Origin: DATJHM01 sp963777355
GTDB taxonomy: Bacteria > Chloroflexota > Ktedonobacteria > Ktedonobacterales > Ktedonobacteraceae
Assembly (NCBI GenBank): GCA_963777355.1
Contig: CAVZQK010000020.1
Span: forward strand, 186,001 to 250,000
Length of the DNA stretch: 64,000 bases
Direction of reading: 5' to 3'
The notes beneath the pieces are model-generated. The model was not told the origin of the DNA and ran no database searches. It was given only the letters and a program-made list of their open reading frames with translations. The translations under genes and the position numbers were made by a program. Positions 56,256 through 64,000 of this stretch are shown piece by piece (within the stretch, counting starts at the first letter, position 1; every line of letters begins with the position of its first letter).

Positions 56256-57353
56256 GTGCCAACACTGTATCTGACCCAGGAGTATGCCCTGGTGCGCCGC
56301 GATGGAGAGGATGCCCTGCTCGTCGAGGTTCCCGAAAAGCAGGGGCGAGATGGCGAAAAGTATGTTCCGGCCCGTAAAGAGCGTGTGCCTCTCATCAAAA
56401 TTGACGAGGTGCTGGTCTTTGGCGAGATCACGCTCACAGCCGCAGCGCTCCATCTTTTGCTGGAGCGCGACATCGAGATCACCTTCCTGGGCCATTATGG
56501 ACAATTCAAAGGCCGTCTTTCGCCCTCGTTTTCGAAAAACGCGGTCCTGCGTATGGCCCAGTATCGTGCACATCAGGATATGCGCAAGCGCTGTGAGCTT
56601 GCACGCACCTTTGTATTGGGCAAGCTCATGAACCAGCGTGCAATGTTGCAGCGCTACCATCGTCGTCAAGCCGATAGCACGCTAAGACAAAACATAGAGC
56701 AGATCAGCGCACTGCTCCAACAACTGGCTACATTACCACTAGAGACACCATCGATTCCGCAGAAGCTCGCGGGAGGAGACCAGCGTATCACGGGCACGCC
56801 CCTGGAAACGATCCTAGGCATTGAAGGCGCTGGTAGTGCCGCCTACTTTCACAGTTTCGGCAGCCTCCTGAGCGATCCCAGACAATGGCCCTTCCCTGGC
56901 AGAGTAAAGCGACCTCCGACCGATCCGGTCAATGCACTGCTCAGCTTTGGCTACTCGCTACTCACCAACAAAGTAGCCAGCGCCGCGCAACTGGTCGGCT
57001 TCGATCACTTCGTGGGCTATCTCCACAGCCATTTCTACGGGCGACCCGCGCTGGCCCTGGACCTGATAGAAGAGCTGCGCCCTATTCTTGTGGATTCCAC
57101 CGTGCTCAACATCCTCAACCATCGCATCTTCAGTGTAAACGACTTCGTCGTTGAGCTGGGAGCGTATCGTCTGAAAGACGATAAACGGCGTGTCTTTTTC
57201 ACCAAATTCGAGGAACGGCTCAACGAAGAGATCCAGCATCCTCTGTTCGGCTATCGCACAACCTACCGGCGCTGCATCGAATTGCAGGCCCGATTGCTTG
57301 CCAAGTATCTGACCGGCGAGATCGACAGCTATCCGCCACTCCGCATCAGATAG
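56256..57353 (+). CDS. cas1: Cas1 integrase
   Basis: 365 residues, longer than the common ~330. Cas1 with Cas2 inserts spacers at the leader-repeat junction. N-terminal beta domain: 'EYALVRRDGEDALLVE', 'VPLIKIDEVLVFGEITLTAAALHLLLERDIEITFL'. Catalytic residues: E190 in 'LETILGIEGAGSAAYF', H257 in 'VGFDHFVGYLHS' and D269 in 'PALALDLIEELRP'. The GTG at 56256 follows AAAAGGAG; the frame is open upstream to 56142 but inside cas4. There is no fusion to the RT, which is encoded separately two genes upstream. Confidence 0.96.
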   Translation: MPTLYLTQEYALVRRDGEDALLVEVPEKQGRDGEKYVPARKERVPLIKIDEVLVFGEITLTAAALHLLLERDIEITFLGHYGQFKGRLSPSFSKNAVLRMAQYRAHQDMRKRCELARTFVLGKLMNQRAMLQRYHRRQADSTLRQNIEQISALLQQLATLPLETPSIPQKLAGGDQRITGTPLETILGIEGAGSAAYFHSFGSLLSDPRQWPFPGRVKRPPTDPVNALLSFGYSLLTNKVASAAQLVGFDHFVGYLHSHFYGRPALALDLIEELRPILVDSTVLNILNHRIFSVNDFVVELGAYRLKDDKRRVFFTKFEERLNEEIQHPLFGYRTTYRRCIELQARLLAKYLTGEIDSYPPLRIR

Positions 57354-57376
57354 GTAGTGGTATCAAAACATACTGT

Positions 57377-57413
57377 TCGTCGTGTGAGCCAGAAAATTTG
57401 GCCCACACGACGA
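57377..57413 (+). promoter_or_regulatory. Hairpin between cas1 and cas2
   Basis: TCGTCGTGTG (57377-57386) pairs with CACACGACGA (57404-57413); an inner GCCA/TGGC stem continues it. No T-run follows. The 155-base gap holding it is the largest in the gene train. Confidence 0.6.
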
Positions 57414-57508
57414 GCACTCCATAGCTCTGAAGCGATACATGAAGGCATTGCCGAAGTAAAGAGCATGCGAGTTACCCATATCATGCGTGAGATTAGGAGC
57501 AACAAGTC

Positions 57509-57814
57509 ATGAACCGCCGGAGTAGCCGTAGCAGCCAGACAACCTGCTACATCATTGCCTATGATATTCCCGACGACAAGCGGCGCACGCGCATCCACAA
57601 AATTCTGCTAGGTTTCGGAGCCTGGACGCAATATTCCCTGTTCGAGTGCTTCCTCAGCCAGAAGGAACTGCTCATCTTGCAGACAAAATTGAACAAGCAC
57701 ATCATCGCCAGCAAGGACAGTGTGCGCTTCTACGCTCTCTGCGCCAACTGCGTCGAGCGCGTACAAACCATAGGAGGAGCTCCACCGCAAGAAAACCTGA
57801 TGTTCTATATCTAA
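57509..57814 (+). CDS. cas2: Cas2
   Basis: 101 residues, ferredoxin-like fold, the structural partner of Cas1. Hallmarks are 'YIIAYDIPDDKRRTRIHKILLGFGAWTQYSLFECFLSQKEL' with the conserved Asp at 19 and 'DSVRFYALCANCVERVQTIGG'. TAGGAG precedes the ATG. The stop codon is the first base(s) of the CRISPR leader 2 homology, so the array begins immediately downstream and may be partly co-transcribed with the operon. Confidence 0.96.
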   Translation: MNRRSSRSSQTTCYIIAYDIPDDKRRTRIHKILLGFGAWTQYSLFECFLSQKELLILQTKLNKHIIASKDSVRFYALCANCVERVQTIGGAPPQENLMFYI

Positions 57815-58013
57815 TAAGCTCAGCCGCGAGGCACACGCGGACACCCCCTCTTGAGCTCGCTGACTCGCATGCCTCCCCAGGCCCATCGAGCTGCAATAGT
57901 GACAAAAAGACCCCGATTTTTGTCACTATTGCCGCGCCAAAAACCCCCCAAATTCCTGTGCCTCGCAAACCGTTGTTTCGCACCGCTTCCTGTGCTATAC
58001 TACTGAGGGGGGA
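57814..58013 (+). promoter_or_regulatory. CRISPR leader 2 with promoter
   Basis: Inverted copy of leader 1 over 200 bases with about two differences. TTGTTT (57973-57978) and TGC-TATACT (TATACT at 57996-58001) lie 17 bases apart, placing the start at about the first repeat. The 15-bp palindrome CAATAGTGACAAAAA (57894-57908) with its inverse (57917-57931) is conserved. Confidence 0.9.
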
Positions 58014-61000
58014 GGCTAAATGGGAGTGGCGGCCCTTGAGGGATTGAGACCTGATAGAATCAATTTGATCTTTAGTCAAATGAATAGAGGCTAAATGGGA
58101 GTGGCGGCCCTTGAGGGATTGAGACAAATCCATGAACTGCGTTATGACTCAGGTTGCAGGCTAAATGGGAGTGGCGGCCCTTGAGGGATTGAGACCGTAC
58201 AAATGCATCTTGTAGTGCCCTTATTCTGGTGGCTAAATGGGAGTGGCGGCCCTTGAGGGATTGAGACGCAACTGATAAGATTGGAATGCTACTTTATTTC
58301 TGGGCTAAATGGGAGTGGCGGCCCTTGAGGGATTGAGACCAAGCACATAATGATCTGGTTGATACTTGAGCTGCCATCTGGGCTAAATGGGAGTGGCGGC
58401 CCTTGAGGGATTGAGACGGCAGTAGAATTACTACGATAAACGCGGTCAATAGAAGGCTAAATGGGAGTGGCGGCCCTTGAGGGATTGAGACTCAGACTTC
58501 GTAATGTATTCCCTTCGCAGTAGCCAAAGGCTAAATGGGAGTGGCGGCCCTTGAGGGATTGAGACTCAGTTCCAAGCAAAGGAAGAACAGCACCTTTTAT
58601 TAGGCTAAATGGGAGTGGCGGCCCTTGAGGGATTGAGACCCGAGAGAACTGGGAATTAGCAATTACACCCCTACCTCCAGGGCTAAATGGGAGTGGCGGC
58701 CCTTGAGGGATTGAGACTTCACAAGTACAGTAATAATCAAAATCCAATGATTAGGCTAAATGGGAGTGGCGGCCCTTGAGGGATTGAGACATGGCAATAC
58801 CTGCAAATAACAATCCAACCATAAGCGGCTAAATGGGAGTGGCGGCCCTTGAGGGATTGAGACAGTACTCATCGCCCAGTGTTCCGGTGGAAAACCTCGA
58901 GGCTAAATGGGAGTGGCGGCCCTTGAGGGATTGAGACTATTTAAAGTATTATAAATGACTTAAAAAATATAAATTGGCTAAATGGGAGTGGCGGCCCTTG
59001 AGGGATTGAGACAACTAAAGTGATAGTAGTTCTATATCTCCGATTTGCCATCGGCTAAATGGGAGTGGCGGCCCTTGAGGGATTGAGACTTTGTTAGGAT
59101 AGATATCCAATATGATAGTTGGTGGTGGCTAAATGGGAGTGGCGGCCCTTGAGGGATTGAGACTACACCCGACGAGCAGTATGCAGAAGATGATTAGCGG
59201 GCTAAATGGGAGTGGCGGCCCTTGAGGGATTGAGACGAAATCGATAAACCCCCACAGTGGCGAAAGCCACAGTAGGGCTAAATGGGAGTGGCGGCCCTTG
59301 AGGGATTGAGACAACAATGATCACAACAGCGAATTAAGCCTAATTCCCAGGGCTAAATGGGAGTGGCGGCCCTTGAGGGATTGAGACTCAGTAGTAGCAG
59401 TAGATCCACCGCAGCGCACTACAAAGGCTAAATGGGAGTGGCGGCCCTTGAGGGATTGAGACCATCGAAGCTGAATCGGTGCAATGGTTTTTCACGTCGA
59501 TCCGGCTAAATGGGAGTGGCGGCCCTTGAGGGATTGAGACTCATGTTTAGTCCGTCTGCAGTGTTAATAGTTCGACAGGCTAAATGGGAGTGGCGGCCCT
59601 TGAGGGATTGAGACAAGTGGTCCGCCAAACATCGTGATGCGAAAAGCCAAACGGCTAAATGGGAGTGGCGGCCCTTGAGGGATTGAGACAAATTAATCCG
59701 ACCTGATTTAGAAGAGCTTAGGATGGCTAAATGGGAGTGGCGGCCCTTGAGGGATTGAGACATCAGCCAATACATGTACAATCGGATTAATTAGTCCATT
59801 GGCTAAATGGGAGTGGCGGCCCTTGAGGGATTGAGACCAGTCGTGGGCTAAATGGAGTCACCTGAGGGATTGAGACTAAAGAACACGGATGGATTACATG
59901 ACAAAGGGGCTAAATGGGAGTGGCGGCCCTTGAGGGATTGAGACACAGCCTAGCCACCGACGATATCAAGAATCTTTTGTAAGGGCTAAATGGGAGTGGC
60001 GGCCCTTGAGGGATTGAGACTATTAGGAAACTCTTTCGTACTCGTTCCAAAAAGATAGGGCTAAATGGGAGTGGCGGCCCTTGAGGGATTGAGACTTTTA
60101 ACTGAGCACATGAGATAGGCCAAGACTGGTAGCTATGTATGGCTAAATGGGAGTGGCGGCCCTTGAGGGATTGAGACACGACAATAGCAAGGTCAACATA
60201 CCAGGACCAGATACGGCTAAATGGGAGTGGCGGCCCTTGAGGGATTGAGACCCATAGTATCTTCACTGGGATACTAATGTGTGGCGGCGGCTAAATGGGA
60301 GTGGCGGCCCTTGAGGGATTGAGACAGCCACATGTTGGTCGGATCGAAGATGCCGAGGTAGGGGCTAAATGGGAGTGGCGGCCCTTGAGGGATTGAGACT
60401 TAACAATATAGTAGTTGACATGCTTGTGGTTAAGCTGGCTAAATGGGAGTGGCGGCCCTTGAGGGATTGAGACCAGCAATCAACCGTTCCTCGTGTTCAG
60501 ATCTTATACTGGGCTAAATGGGAGTGGCGGCCCTTGAGGGATTGAGACGGCATCACTTTACGATGAATTTCACAGAGATGTAAGGTGGCTAAATGGGAGT
60601 GGCGGCCCTTGAGGGATTGAGACCTAGTGACTTTCAGCGCATAATACGCATAGACTAGGGGCTAAATGGGAGTGGCGGCCCTTGAGGGATTGAGACTTTT
60701 TTAGACAAGCAAGCGGATTATTGCTAAGTACGCTGAAGGCTAAATGGGAGTGGCGGCCCTTGAGGGATTGAGACTTTGGCATTTTCCAGAAGGTAATCAC
60801 TAATTTTGTTACGGCTAAATGGGAGTGGCGGCCCTTGAGGGATTGAGACCTATTTAAGTCACGTTCTATTAGCAAACAAGTGCGCACGGCTAAATGGGAG
60901 TGGCGGCCCTTGAGGGATTGAGACGTTGTTACTTAGCTAGCAACCATCAGCACGGATTTTTGGGCTAAATGGGAGTGGCGGCCCTTGAGGGATTGAGACC

Positions 61001-61484
61001 GCCCGAGTGGGTCTTGCCAGATCGCTCGACCGAGGGCTAAATGGGAGTGGCGGCCCTTGAGGGATTGAGACACTTCCTAAAGTTGTTCCACAAACGGGGC
61101 ATTTTTGGGCTAAATGGGAGTGGCGGCCCTTGAGGGATTGAGACCAAGCTCACCAATTTAGGACCTTTTTTTATCATGTTCATGGCTAAATGGGAGTGGC
61201 GGCCCTTGAGGGATTGAGACTGCGTTAACGTCGCCTGTCAATGATGAAACTGCTGCATGGCTAAATGGGAGTGGCGGCCCTTGAGGGATTGAGACCTCAT
61301 TTATCAGAGGTATTGTAAGTGTCCATCCATCGGCTAAATGGGAGTGGCGGCCCTTGAGGGATTGAGACCTGGTAAAGGAGTGATTCTCGTCGCGGCATTT
61401 CGGAGGCTAAATGGGAGTGGCGGCCCTTGAGGGATTGAGACGGAAGTTAGAGTTACTGCATGATCTGTATTGGCGCTGGCTAAA
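58014..61484 (+). CRISPR. CRISPR array 2 (46 intact repeats, one degenerate, one cut by an IS)
   Basis: 37-base repeats starting GGCTAAATGGGAGTGG and ending GGGATTGAGAC, first at 58014, last full copy at 61405-61441, with spacers mostly 33-41 bases. All intact copies I read match the consensus, unlike array 1. One abnormal unit lies at 59838-59876: an 8-base spacer followed by a 31-base, internally deleted repeat. After the last spacer the repeat is cut at GGCTAAA (61478-61484) by an IS. The ATTGAGAC end fits the 5' tag of type I/III crRNAs. No interference genes accompany it. Confidence 0.98.
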
Positions 61485-61610
61485 CACTACAGTTGCACTT
61501 GTTAAGCTGAACAAAAAGGTACATCGCTGAACAAAAAACTTCATGCACGTTTCTGTTCCATGTGACATGCTAGGAATACAACATTTCTGCATTTCACCGG
61601 AAGGAGACCG

Positions 61611-63092
61611 ATGATGAAGTCCTCTCAGCATAACACACCGCTGCCTGCTTTGACGACCCTTTCCGATCTACTCCAATGGCATGTTTCCTTGCAACAACTG
61701 CACCAACGCCTCGCTGCGCACTTCACCCGCCCCGAACCATTCCAGCGAGCATTGCGCTTTCTTGAGGGCATCCTCAGTAGCGTTGAGCGCAAGAATGGCT
61801 GGCAACTGGCCGAACAGGCTCGCGAAGACAACCCGTATGGCATGCAACGCTTGCTTTCCCAGGCCACCTGGGATGCCGATGGCGTGCGCGACGAGATCCG
61901 TCATGTGGCCCTGCAAACCCTGGGAACCCGCCACCTCATCGCGGCTCTCGATGAGACCAGTTTTCTCAAGCGCGGCAAGCACTCTGCTGGCGTCGGGAAG
62001 CAATACTGCGGCTCGACGGGCGATGTGCGCAATTGCCAGGTCGGCGTGTTTGTCTCCCTGATCACCCCTCTTGGACATACCCTGGTGGATCGCGAGTTGT
62101 ACCTCCCCCAGGATTGGACCACTGATCACACTCGTTGTCGTACCGCTGCTCTTCCCGAAACGGTGGCCTTTCAGACCAAACCCCAACTGGCCATTCGCCT
62201 CCTGGAGCGGCTGGAACAGGCAAACGTCGAGGTGGACTGGGTGGTGGCCGATAGTGTCTATGGCTCCAATCCAGAACTGCGCACCTGGCTGGAAGGTTGT
62301 TGCCAGCCCTACGTGATGGCTGTGACCTCCACCGAACCTGTCGTCCTTGATGTTCCTGGTCTGGGCGTTCGCCGCCGAGAAGTCAGCGAACTGCCCGATC
62401 TTCTTGCCCCTGACGCCTGGCAGACCCTTTCCATGAGTGAAGGAACCAAAGGGCCACGGCGCTTTGATTGGATGTGCCTCCCCATCTGGCATCTGGGCCG
62501 CGACGATGGCTGGCATCGCTTGCTCATCCGCCGGACCCCTGACCCTACCCCCATCGTCACCTTTTCCCTCGTCTGGTGTCCGCCCACCACGCTGCTCACG
62601 CAGATCGTCGAGGCTCTGGGAGCGCGGTGGCGCATCGAAGAAGATTTCGCCAATGCCAAAGAACTGGGCCTGGATCACTACGAGGTCCGCTCTTTTGTCG
62701 GCTGGTATCGCCATATCACCCTGGTTCTCCTCGCCCTGGCCTACCTCACCAACCAGGTTCGTGCTCAGCCACCCGGCCACAGCCCTCCTCAAACCTCCTC
62801 TGCTCCGCTCTCGGTACTGGAAGCACGGCGTCTGCTCGCTCGTCTTCTCTACACGGCCCCCTCAAGCACCCCGCTGGTCTTCCACTGGTCCGCCTGGCGA
62901 CGCCGCCATCAGCACTGGGCCAGCTTTTTCCACACTTCGTCGCCGTCTCAGCGCGGGATAGCCCTTCGGGTCTGTCCCAGTACCGGGAGTTTTCCCAGGG
63001 CTCCTGGGAAGATTCCCGGTACCATTCCTGGGAGTTTTCCCGGATCTTTCCCAGGACTCCGGGGAAAACTCCCAGTAGCGATTTTTTGTTGA
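61611..63092 (+). CDS. IS701-family DDE transposase
   Basis: 493 residues. Catalytic core: 'LIAALDETSFLKRGKHSAGVGKQYCGSTGDVRNCQVGVF' region (first Asp in ALDET), 'DWVVADSVYG' (second Asp) and 'GARWRIEEDFANAKELGLDHYEVRSFVGWYRHITLVLLALAYL' region (Glu), the usual IS701/DDE_5 layout. AAGGAG precedes the ATG. The last ~45 residues (Pro/Gly-rich 'GSFPRAPGKIPG' repeats) are encoded by a cluster of inverted repeats that also forms the terminator, so they are probably not functional protein. Frame intact, so the element may be active. Confidence 0.9.
   Translation: MMKSSQHNTPLPALTTLSDLLQWHVSLQQLHQRLAAHFTRPEPFQRALRFLEGILSSVERKNGWQLAEQAREDNPYGMQRLLSQATWDADGVRDEIRHVALQTLGTRHLIAALDETSFLKRGKHSAGVGKQYCGSTGDVRNCQVGVFVSLITPLGHTLVDRELYLPQDWTTDHTRCRTAALPETVAFQTKPQLAIRLLERLEQANVEVDWVVADSVYGSNPELRTWLEGCCQPYVMAVTSTEPVVLDVPGLGVRRREVSELPDLLAPDAWQTLSMSEGTKGPRRFDWMCLPIWHLGRDDGWHRLLIRRTPDPTPIVTFSLVWCPPTTLLTQIVEALGARWRIEEDFANAKELGLDHYEVRSFVGWYRHITLVLLALAYLTNQVRAQPPGHSPPQTSSAPLSVLEARRLLARLLYTAPSSTPLVFHWSAWRRRHQHWASFFHTSSPSQRGIALRVCPSTGSFPRAPGKIPGTIPGSFPGSFPGLRGKLPVAIFC
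62981..63087 (+). terminator. Inverted-repeat cluster and terminator at the transposase 3' end
   Basis: TACCGGGA (62981-62988) pairs with TCCCGGTA (63014-63021) with CCCAGG/CCTGGG nested inside; then CTGGGAGTTTTCC (63028-63040) pairs with GGAAAACTCCCAG (63063-63075), followed by GCGATTTTTTG. The second unit is a good rho-independent terminator lying inside the reading frame. Confidence 0.65.
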
Positions 63093-63126
63093 TTCGTGTT
63101 CGATTCTCAGCAAAGGAGTCTCTCTC

Positions 63127-63912
63127 ATGACCCTCATTCCCTTGACCGATTGTTGCTTGCATCTGGGCATTGACCCCAAAACCTTACGCTGCTGGTTGAA
63201 AACCGCCCGGCTCGCCGCCGCCCTGCATCCCCATGATGCCCGCATCAAATGCCTGACCGACGCCCAACTCGCCGAGCTCGCTCGTCTGCATGATCGTCGC
63301 TTACCCGCTGCCGATGCTCTCACCCCGGTCTCGACCGCTGGCGCACCCGCTACTGCTCCCTCGGCGTCCGAAGAGGTCGCGGTCTTACGTGGACAGGTTG
63401 TCCAACTCCAATCCCAGATCCTCACCTTGCAGACCCAACTTACCGACCTGGCACTCACGCTCCTGCAACGTCCGGTGGAACCCACTCCACCCCCGCCCAC
63501 ACCAAAATCGTCTCGTTCGGCCCCACCAGCCGTTTCCGAGCCGCCGCTTCCTCCTCTGCCCAGAGGGACGGTCCCGTCCAACCACCCTCGTTCTCAAGCC
63601 TTGATCCAGGTCCGCGAAGACGGTTCCTACGTGATCATTACCCCGGATGCAGGCGTTGTGCCCATCATCGCGGATTCTCCTGAGTGGTTTGACTGGATGA
63701 CCTCCCTGCGCTCGTTTCGCTTTCAGGGCAAGAACGGATCGTATGGCGCGACACGCAAGCTGAAGAAAGGCCATGCCGTTGCTGCTTTCCACATCCATTT
63801 CTCACGCAGTGGTTGTTCCTGTAACCTGTATCTGAGTTTCTTCCCTGCCATCACTGTTGCCCGTTTGGAAGAAATGGCAGCCTTAGCCATTGCACGCACC
63901 TCACACCCGTAA
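63127..63912 (+). CDS. IS companion protein: MerR-like HTH, coiled coil, conserved C-terminal domain
   Basis: 261 residues. Residues ~1-60 look like a DNA-binding HTH ('PLTDCCLHLGIDPKTLRCWLK', 'CLTDAQLAELARLHDRRLP'); ~75-120 is a coiled coil ('VAVLRGQVVQLQSQILTLQTQLTDLALTLL'); a Pro-rich linker follows; ~155-261 is the conserved domain also seen in the remnant at 45064-45363 ('GVVPIIADSPEWFDWMTSLRSFRFQGKNGSYGATRKLKKG' region). I do not know this domain's function; its place inside the IS and its recurrence suggest a role in transposition or regulation. AGGAG precedes the ATG. Confidence 0.65.
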   Translation: MTLIPLTDCCLHLGIDPKTLRCWLKTARLAAALHPHDARIKCLTDAQLAELARLHDRRLPAADALTPVSTAGAPATAPSASEEVAVLRGQVVQLQSQILTLQTQLTDLALTLLQRPVEPTPPPPTPKSSRSAPPAVSEPPLPPLPRGTVPSNHPRSQALIQVREDGSYVIITPDAGVVPIIADSPEWFDWMTSLRSFRFQGKNGSYGATRKLKKGHAVAAFHIHFSRSGCSCNLYLSFFPAITVARLEEMAALAIARTSHP

Positions 63913-64000
63913 TCCTTCTTTTGTTTTCCTTCTCCAATGCTCCAATGGGCCACCATGCCCCCAAAAAAGTGCCACTGTAGTGTGTACTGCCACATTCCCC

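Larger units (their letters stand above)
61485..63982 (+). mobile_element. IS701-type insertion sequence with companion gene
   Basis: About 2.5 kb. Left end CACTACAGTTGCACTT (61485-61500), right end AAGTGCCACTGTAGTG (63967-63982), inverted repeats with one mismatch. It carries a DDE transposase (61611-63092) and a companion gene (63127-63912). On the left it enters a CRISPR repeat right after GGCTAAA, which contains CTAA, a match to the YTAR target favoured by the IS701 family. The right flank does not resume the repeat and no target duplication is visible, so the far side was rearranged after insertion. Confidence 0.8.

Noticed and set aside
45468..61441. Many open frames of 60-120 codons within the CRISPR arrays, reading peptides such as SQSLKGRHSHLA or SIPQGPPLPFS
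   Set aside because: They are translations of the 37-base repeats; no ribosome binding sites or unique coding sequence.
45407..63982. Composite transposon carrying the CRISPR island
   Set aside because: The left IS is only a diverged remnant and no outer target duplication is visible, so joint mobility is not supported at present.

Overview
The window looks like a piece of a large Ktedonobacteria-type (Chloroflexota) genome. I infer this from the gene mix rather than from any marker gene: XRE-NB-ARC-WD40 and LRR proteins, DUF4388 and DDN/luciferase-type (F420-class) oxidoreductases, an S53 sedolisin, an Eis-like acetyltransferase, two-gene glycine decarboxylase (gcvPA/gcvPB), IS701-type elements and family-5 transporters. 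No rRNA or tRNA gene was found.

Layout. 0-4.3 kb: end of adenosine deaminase, then a DUF4388 protein, a membrane receptor and a xylose-type binding lipoprotein that look like a sensing unit. 4.8-10.8 kb: flavin/F420 oxidoreductase, a giant HTH-NB-ARC-14xWD40 protein, and a sigma-like regulator. 10.9-22 kb: catalase, then a sugar locus of LacI regulator, GH1 beta-glucosidase, and a family-5 binding protein with two permeases and a fused double ATPase. 22-26.4 kb: S53 protease, LRR protein, DDN-type enzyme. 26.6-31.1 kb: a tightly coupled operon that fits trans-4-hydroxyproline breakdown (epimerase, three-subunit D-hydroxyproline dehydrogenase, deaminase). 31.2-37 kb: acetyltransferase, dUTPase-like protein, inositol phosphatase family, Rpn/PD-(D/E)XK protein, phosphoesterase. 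37.2-42.7 kb: gcvT, gcvH, gcvPA, gcvPB. 43-45 kb: two orphan genes and a MITE-like element.

45.4-61.5 kb is a CRISPR island and the most interesting part. Two arrays point outward from nearly identical, inverted 200-bp leaders. Between them lies a single plus-strand gene train: NYN nuclease-like protein, a ubiquitin-like/E2 fusion, a JAB/E1 fusion, a group-II-intron-type reverse transcriptase, Cas4, Cas1 and Cas2. No effector gene (cas3, cas5-8, cas9, cas10, cas12, cas13) and no cas6 is present. Thus a complete-looking ubiquitin-type conjugation/deconjugation set is organised as part of an RT-containing CRISPR adaptation operon. The outer end of each array has been cut by an IS701-type element whose boundary falls at the same CTAA of the CRISPR repeat; an intact 2.5-kb copy with an unusual companion gene occupies 61.5-64 kb.

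Twelve genes between 1 and 44.5 kb carry a single-base frame break with both halves well conserved, including housekeeping genes. I read most of these as uncorrected sequencing indels and have annotated the whole genes across them. A family of dispersed, GC-rich non-coding repeats sits in several intergenic regions.
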